A stretch of 64,000 nucleotides of DNA, taken from NCBI RefSeq assembly GCF_003725775.1, contig NZ_RJSG01000001.1, forward strand, positions 262 to 64,261, read 5' to 3'. The notes beneath the pieces were generated by a model. That model was given only the letters and a program-made list of their open reading frames with translations, was not told where the DNA came from and searched no databases. The DNA comes from Nocardioides marmorisolisilvae. GTDB lineage: Bacteria > Actinomycetota > Actinomycetes > Propionibacteriales > Nocardioidaceae. Below, in pieces: positions 59,958-64,000 of this stretch (positions are counted from its first letter, which is position 1; each line of letters opens with the position of its first letter). The translations under genes and the position numbers were made by a program.

Positions 59958-62900
59958 CTAGACCCTGCTGTGGCACCCCACGCCGGCGCCGAGCTCGTTC
60001 CCGTACGGCGACGTGAAGTACATGACGATGTCGACGATGAAGTCCGGCACGCTCACCCCGAGGAAGTTCGGGTCCGGGGTGATCAGCCAGGCCGGCGGGT
60101 TCGTCCCGTCGTCCAGCGGAGTACCCAGGTGGAGCTCCGAGCCCGTGGTGCTGAACTCGGCGTGCGGTCGCGCGGAGACCTCGAAGTCGCAGTAGCCCAC
60201 CAGGATGTCCACCAACCGGAGACCGAAGATCACGTCCTTGCGGTTCGAGGCGACCCGGAAGTGGTCGATCACGTTCCCCAGGTTCACGTGCACGTCGATG
60301 TCGAAGATGTCGATGTCGATGTCCTGGATGAAGTTCTCGAACACCACGTGGACCTTGTCCTTCAGGTCGATCTTCGTCTGACTGTCGATCCCGAAGGTGA
60401 AGTCGGTGAAGTCGCCCTTCAGACCTGTCGTGATGCCCAGGTCGAGCTGCAGGTTGCTGGCGTTCTCGAACCCGAGGGTCAGCTTGTGGATGTCGATGTT
60501 GACCCCGAGGTTTCCGGTGTTCTCCATCGGGCCGGCGCTGAAGCCGAGGTCGACGTCGAGGTGGATCGCACCCGATGCGCCGAGCTTGAACGAATCCGTC
60601 TTCGGGTTCGAGTTGATCTTCAGCGTGGTCCCGTCGAGCTGACCGGTCACCGTGCTGCCCATGTTCGTGATCGCCAGGTCGGCGGCCGCGTTGATGTCAG
60701 CCGGGCTGGTGATGGCCGCGGTCGCGGTGGCATCGATGTCCAGGCCGGGCTGGCTGGCGGTGAAGGTGAAGTCCGGGGTCGAGACGCTGCCGTCCGGCGC
60801 CGTCTCGCGACCCAGGTGCAGGTTCACCGCACTCGGCACGTCGTGCAGGTGCACCGACGCCGCGAAGTCCAGGTCGCCCACGTGCTTGTACGACGCCGTG
60901 ATGTCGCTGATGCCGTGGTTCATCGTGACCCCGACGTCCTTGGTGTCGCCCAGGGACGCGGTGACGTTGATGGACTTCGGGATCTCGCTGATCTCGAGCT
61001 TGGCGTCGTCGGTGTTCCCGTAGGTCGCCTCAGCCGTGAGCGCACCCAGGTCCTGGTTGGACGTGTAGGTGATGCTCAGGTTGTGGGTCCCGCCGGTGGT
61101 GCTGGACAGGAACGGACCGAACTTGAAGTTGACCGGGCTGGCCGTCGGCACCACCTGGGAGAGCTCCAGGGTGAGCGGCTGGTCGGCCAGGGTGGTCAGC
61201 TTCGCGTCGACACCCAGCGTGGCGTTGGTCGGGTGGAACCCGTTCACCTCGTAGGTACCGGCCGGCGAGTTCAGGTCCAGGCTGTCCGGCAGACCGGTGA
61301 TGAACAGCTTCGCCCGGACACCGCGCTTGGAGCCGTCCGCGCCGTCGCGCACCGCGACGCCGTGGATGAAGCTCGGGTCCGGCGTGTTGTTCAGCGCGGT
61401 CAGCGACTGCGCCGCCGCCACCGAGAGCGTCAGCGTCGGGTTGTCGTCACCGGTGTAGGTGATCCGCCCGCCGTCGCTCTTCAGGTCGATCTGCGAGGGC
61501 AGGTGCGTGAAGCTTCCGGACACGGAGGCCCGGTCACCGGTGTTGAGGACGACGTCGGCACCGAAGTTCAGTTGGCCGTGGTTGCCCATGTTCAGCTTGG
61601 CCTCGAAGCCGCCCGGCCCGGAGTCGGTCAGCTTCTGGTAGCTGATCGTCTGCAGGTTGCTGATGTGCAGGCTCGCGTCCAGGTCGCCGTTCGGCTCGTC
61701 GAAGAACGCGTTCAGGTGGTCACCGCCCAGCGAGTGCACGAGCGTGTGGTTCGTGACCTTCGCGTCGATCGAGCCGATGCCGGTGCCGTTGGTGACGAAC
61801 TCGACGTCCCCGTCGGCCCAGCTCGCGTGCCAGGCGGTTGGGATGTCGGCGATCGTCAGGCCCGCGTCGAACGCCCGGGTCCCGCCGATGGTGGCCGGAA
61901 CCAGGTGCGCCTGGGCGGAGAACCCGCCGGCGACCGAGGAGGCCGCCCAGTCGAGCTGGGAGTTCGCCCCGTCGAAGGTCACCGCGATCGTGGCCGGCAC
62001 GTCGGTGATGTCCACCGCGACGTGGTCACCGTCGTGGTCGGTCGCGTCGAGACCGATCTCGTCGATGACGCTGCTGGCGCTGTAGGTGATCTTGTTGCCC
62101 TGCTGGAGGACGTCGATCTCCGCCGGCACCTTGTCGATGAAGCCGGTGGCGCTCACCGTCGGCGTCGTCAGGAAGGCCCGGAACAGCCGCGGCGCGGTGT
62201 TCTTCAGCTGGACGTGCAGAGCCTGCGCCGTGGTGTCCACGCTGATGAACCGGAGCCCGTGGTAGAGCAGCTCGGCGTGCGTGGAGTCGGTCAGGTTGGT
62301 GTCCAGGTAGGCGTGGTCGTCGGTGGTCGCCGGGCTGGCGAACGATCCGTCGGTCCCGAACTGGAACAGGATCCGGCCGATGTCCGAGGACGCCGGGGCG
62401 TCACCGGGACCGGTGCGGGCGTCGAAGACCAGCGGGTTCAGGCCGCCGACCTTCATGTATTTCGGCAGGTCCTGGATCTCGCCGTGGATCGCCAGACCGC
62501 CCGGCTTCTCCAGGTAGTTCAGCACGATCGAGCCCAGGCGCGAGTCGGCGCTGTAGGTCGCCGACGGCGTCGCACCCGTCGTGTTGAACAGCAGGTCGAT
62601 GTTCTTCGGCAGGTCGGTCAGCGTCGCGTCGCCGTGCATGTTCGCCGCACGGTCGTCGAAGCTGGCGTCCATCTCCGGGATCACGCTGGACGCGGTGTAC
62701 GTCGCGTGTCCGTTGTCCGGGTCGAAGACCACGTGCACGCTCGAGGGCAGCGCGGCGATGTGCGCCGTGGCGAGCACGTTCGGGTCGTCCAGGTCGGCGA
62801 TCGCGTCGAACGGCTGGCCGCCGGGGTCGAGGCCCAGGGACACGTCGGTCTTCTGGTGACCGTCGAAGTGGGCGGACTGGAACCCGGTGAGCTGGAAGTC

Positions 62901-64000
62901 CAGGCCGAGCTTGGTGCCCTGCTTGAGCACGGTGGCGTGGTCCCCGGTGTGCGGGATGATCGCGCCGCCGTTGCGGGTCAGCGAGGCCTGGATCAGCCCG
63001 ATGCCGTGGTTGGCGGAGAGGTCGTAGACCCCGGTGCTCTTGGTCATCGAGAACCCGAGGTGGGTCGGGATGCTGACGGCCTTGGCGATCAGGTTGGTCT
63101 CGTCACCGGCCTCGGACTTGTCGTACATGCCGAGGTTGATGTCCCCGAGGTTCGAGTCCGCGTCGTAGGTGATCGCCTGGGAGTCCGGGGTGGTCACGTT
63201 GGTGACGTGGATCGACTTCGGGATCTGGTGCACCACGGCGTCGATCTGCTGCTGGAGCACGTTGTCGGCCAGCGTCTTGGTGTTGAACGACGCGGTCGGG
63301 ATGTTCCCGTTGGCCGTGTACTTGATGTCCTGCGCGCCCTGCAGGTCGACGTGGACCTGGGTCGGGACGCCGAACACGTCGTACTGGCTCTGGGTGTACG
63401 AGCCGGGGTGGCTCACGTCCGGAGTGGCGGTGTCGGTCGCCTGGACGTGCCCGATGCCGGCATTGGCCTGGTAGTCGATGCTCTGCTTCTCACCCTGGTG
63501 GACGAGGTCGACGGTGACCGAGGTCGGCAGCTGGTCGATGAGCGCGGTGAACGTGCGGTCGCTCTTCGGCGCGGTCGTGGTCGTCTTCTGGTTGATCTGC
63601 GCGGTGACCGTGGTCGGCACCGTGGAGGTCACGTTGAAGGTGTCCTCGTCCTGCGCATTGGTGTGCGTCAGGCGCGCGTCCACCGTGAACTTCTCCGGGA
63701 ACGGGTTCATCTGCACCGAGCCGGCCATCGGGTTCTCCTCCGAGGCCGGGACACCGGCGGAGCCACCGACGAGGTCCTTGACCGCGAAGGTCAGCGCCTC
63801 GACCGGACCCGGCTGCGAGGCCGTCACGACCGCACCGACCTGGATGTCACCGGTCAGCGCCGCGGCGATGTTCTTCAGCGTGAAGGTGGCGCCCTGGTTG
63901 TAGGCGAGCGAGGAAGCGCGGCCGTCGAAGCCGACCTCGATCCGCTTCTTCACGATCGGGGTGTCGTAGACCGCGAAGACGTGGGCCGGCAGCGGGGCGC
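59958..64000 (-). CDS. Giant repeat protein, 5' end missing
   Basis: The frame is open to the right edge, so the start is outside; about 1346 residues are visible (an internal GTG at 63953 is not the true start). Nearly the whole visible chain is a beta-type tandem repeat marked by phi-P-x-x-phi-x-phi then Y-x-A-x-S-x-phi-x-x-phi, for example ALPSSVHVVF..YTASSVI and DLPKNIDLLF..YSADSRL. At least 14 copies occur at 55-75-residue spacing. The last 230 residues lose the repeat and are rich in amphipathic strands (IDIDIFDIDVHVNLGNVIDHF), ending with a short GxxCHSRV tail. No enzyme motif. Function unknown; a long beta groove or filament is possible. Confidence 0.75.
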   Translation of the reverse strand, partial: APLPAHVFAVYDTPIVKKRIEVGFDGRASSLAYNQGATFTLKNIAAALTGDIQVGAVVTASQPGPVEALTFAVKDLVGGSAGVPASEENPMAGSVQMNPFPEKFTVDARLTHTNAQDEDTFNVTSTVPTTVTAQINQKTTTTAPKSDRTFTALIDQLPTSVTVDLVHQGEKQSIDYQANAGIGHVQATDTATPDVSHPGSYTQSQYDVFGVPTQVHVDLQGAQDIKYTANGNIPTASFNTKTLADNVLQQQIDAVVHQIPKSIHVTNVTTPDSQAITYDADSNLGDINLGMYDKSEAGDETNLIAKAVSIPTHLGFSMTKSTGVYDLSANHGIGLIQASLTRNGGAIIPHTGDHATVLKQGTKLGLDFQLTGFQSAHFDGHQKTDVSLGLDPGGQPFDAIADLDDPNVLATAHIAALPSSVHVVFDPDNGHATYTASSVIPEMDASFDDRAANMHGDATLTDLPKNIDLLFNTTGATPSATYSADSRLGSIVLNYLEKPGGLAIHGEIQDLPKYMKVGGLNPLVFDARTGPGDAPASSDIGRILFQFGTDGSFASPATTDDHAYLDTNLTDSTHAELLYHGLRFISVDTTAQALHVQLKNTAPRLFRAFLTTPTVSATGFIDKVPAEIDVLQQGNKITYSASSVIDEIGLDATDHDGDHVAVDITDVPATIAVTFDGANSQLDWAASSVAGGFSAQAHLVPATIGGTRAFDAGLTIADIPTAWHASWADGDVEFVTNGTGIGSIDAKVTNHTLVHSLGGDHLNAFFDEPNGDLDASLHISNLQTISYQKLTDSGPGGFEAKLNMGNHGQLNFGADVVLNTGDRASVSGSFTHLPSQIDLKSDGGRITYTGDDNPTLTLSVAAAQSLTALNNTPDPSFIHGVAVRDGADGSKRGVRAKLFITGLPDSLDLNSPAGTYEVNGFHPTNATLGVDAKLTTLADQPLTLELSQVVPTASPVNFKFGPFLSSTTGGTHNLSITYTSNQDLGALTAEATYGNTDDAKLEISEIPKSINVTASLGDTKDVGVTMNHGISDITASYKHVGDLDFAASVHLHDVPSAVNLHLGRETAPDGSVSTPDFTFTASQPGLDIDATATAAITSPADINAAADLAITNMGSTVTGQLDGTTLKINSNPKTDSFKLGASGAIHLDVDLGFSAGPMENTGNLGVNIDIHKLTLGFENASNLQLDLGITTGLKGDFTDFTFGIDSQTKIDLKDKVHVVFENFIQDIDIDIFDIDVHVNLGNVIDHFRVASNRKDVIFGLRLVDILVGYCDFEVSARPHAEFSTTGSELHLGTPLDDGTNPPAWLITPDPNFLGVSVPDFIVDIVMYFTSPYGNELGAGVGCHSRV
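60750..63540 (-). repeat. At least 14 tandem beta-type protein repeats
   Basis: Copies are recognised by L/I/V-P-x-x-phi-x-phi followed 15-25 residues later by Y/F-x-A-x-S-x-I/L/V. Clear examples from N to C: QLPTSVTVDL, GVPTQVHVDL, QIPKSIHVTN, ALPSSVHVVF, DLPKNIDLLF, KVPAEIDVLQ, DVPATIAVTF, DIPTAWHASW, HLPSQIDLKS, GLPDSLDLNS, EIPKSINVTA and DVPSAVNLHL. They diverge at DNA level, so the array is old. Confidence 0.75.

Overview
The window is GC-rich throughout (roughly 70%), uses GTG and TTG starts freely, and packs genes with ATGA/GTGA/TTGA overlaps. Together with a mycothiol biosynthesis deacetylase (MshB), F420-type luciferase-like oxidoreductase, an LpqY-SugABC trehalose importer, and the block ychF ... 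ispH-xseA-xseB-DUF4245-glpX, this points to a chromosomal segment of an actinobacterium. Nocardioidaceae (Nocardioides-like) is my best guess, from gene content only. I see no rRNA, tRNA, CRISPR array, insertion sequence, integrase or prophage. No stretch longer than 300 bases lacks a gene; the longest gaps are about 115-155 bases.

Layout. 1-5.1 kb: the 3' part of a very large secreted protein with a pentapeptide-like PLSGI repeat, three LTLGEL-type repeats, a PPC domain, a gingipain-like cysteine peptidase domain and Ig-like domains. 5.1-8.9 kb: a tandem class III cyclase/AAA/TPR protein of human soluble adenylyl cyclase layout. 8.9-14.5 kb: secreted lipase, mshB, a Nudix hydrolase, two thioesterases, an Old Yellow Enzyme and a TetR regulator with two matching palindromic operators. 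14.6-17.2 kb: modABC molybdate importer. 17.2-18.4 kb: a VapBC pair and a small lipoprotein. 18.4-26.4 kb: a catabolic-looking cluster (dienoyl-CoA reductase-like enzyme, NAD(P)-dependent dehydrogenase, F420-type oxidoreductase, CYP125-like P450 behind a KstR-like site, TetR, GMC alcohol oxidase). 26.4-35.9 kb: mixed small genes, including an AlkX/YcaQ-type glycosylase-like protein, an LPXTG surface protein, RNase HI, an Lcp-like (DUF2236) Tat-exported oxygenase divergent from a TetR with a nested palindrome between them, and RarD. 35.9-50.8 kb: housekeeping block (ychF, xth, rmuC, TsaC/YciO, ispH, xseAB, DUF4245, a HTH-TOBE regulator, glpX) with secreted proteins and a hemerythrin operon inserted. 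50.8-53.6 kb: PfkB kinase and two alpha/beta hydrolases. 53.6-57.9 kb: lpqY-sugABC. 57.9-64 kb: small secreted proteins/lipoproteins and the 3' part of a giant protein built from at least 14 beta-type repeats.

How genes fit together. Several small regulons can be read from the DNA: TetR 13258-13830 with operators in front of the Old Yellow Enzyme and, 1.2 kb away, in front of a PaaI-type thioesterase; TetR 31785-32468 with an operator shared with the Lcp-like oxygenase; a KstR-like site plus a second perfect inverted repeat before the P450; and a possible molybdate circuit linking modABC with the HTH-TOBE protein. The most unusual proteins are the two giant secreted ones at the window edges, both cut by the window, and the cyclase, whose two domains split the catalytic residues so that only one composite active site should work.
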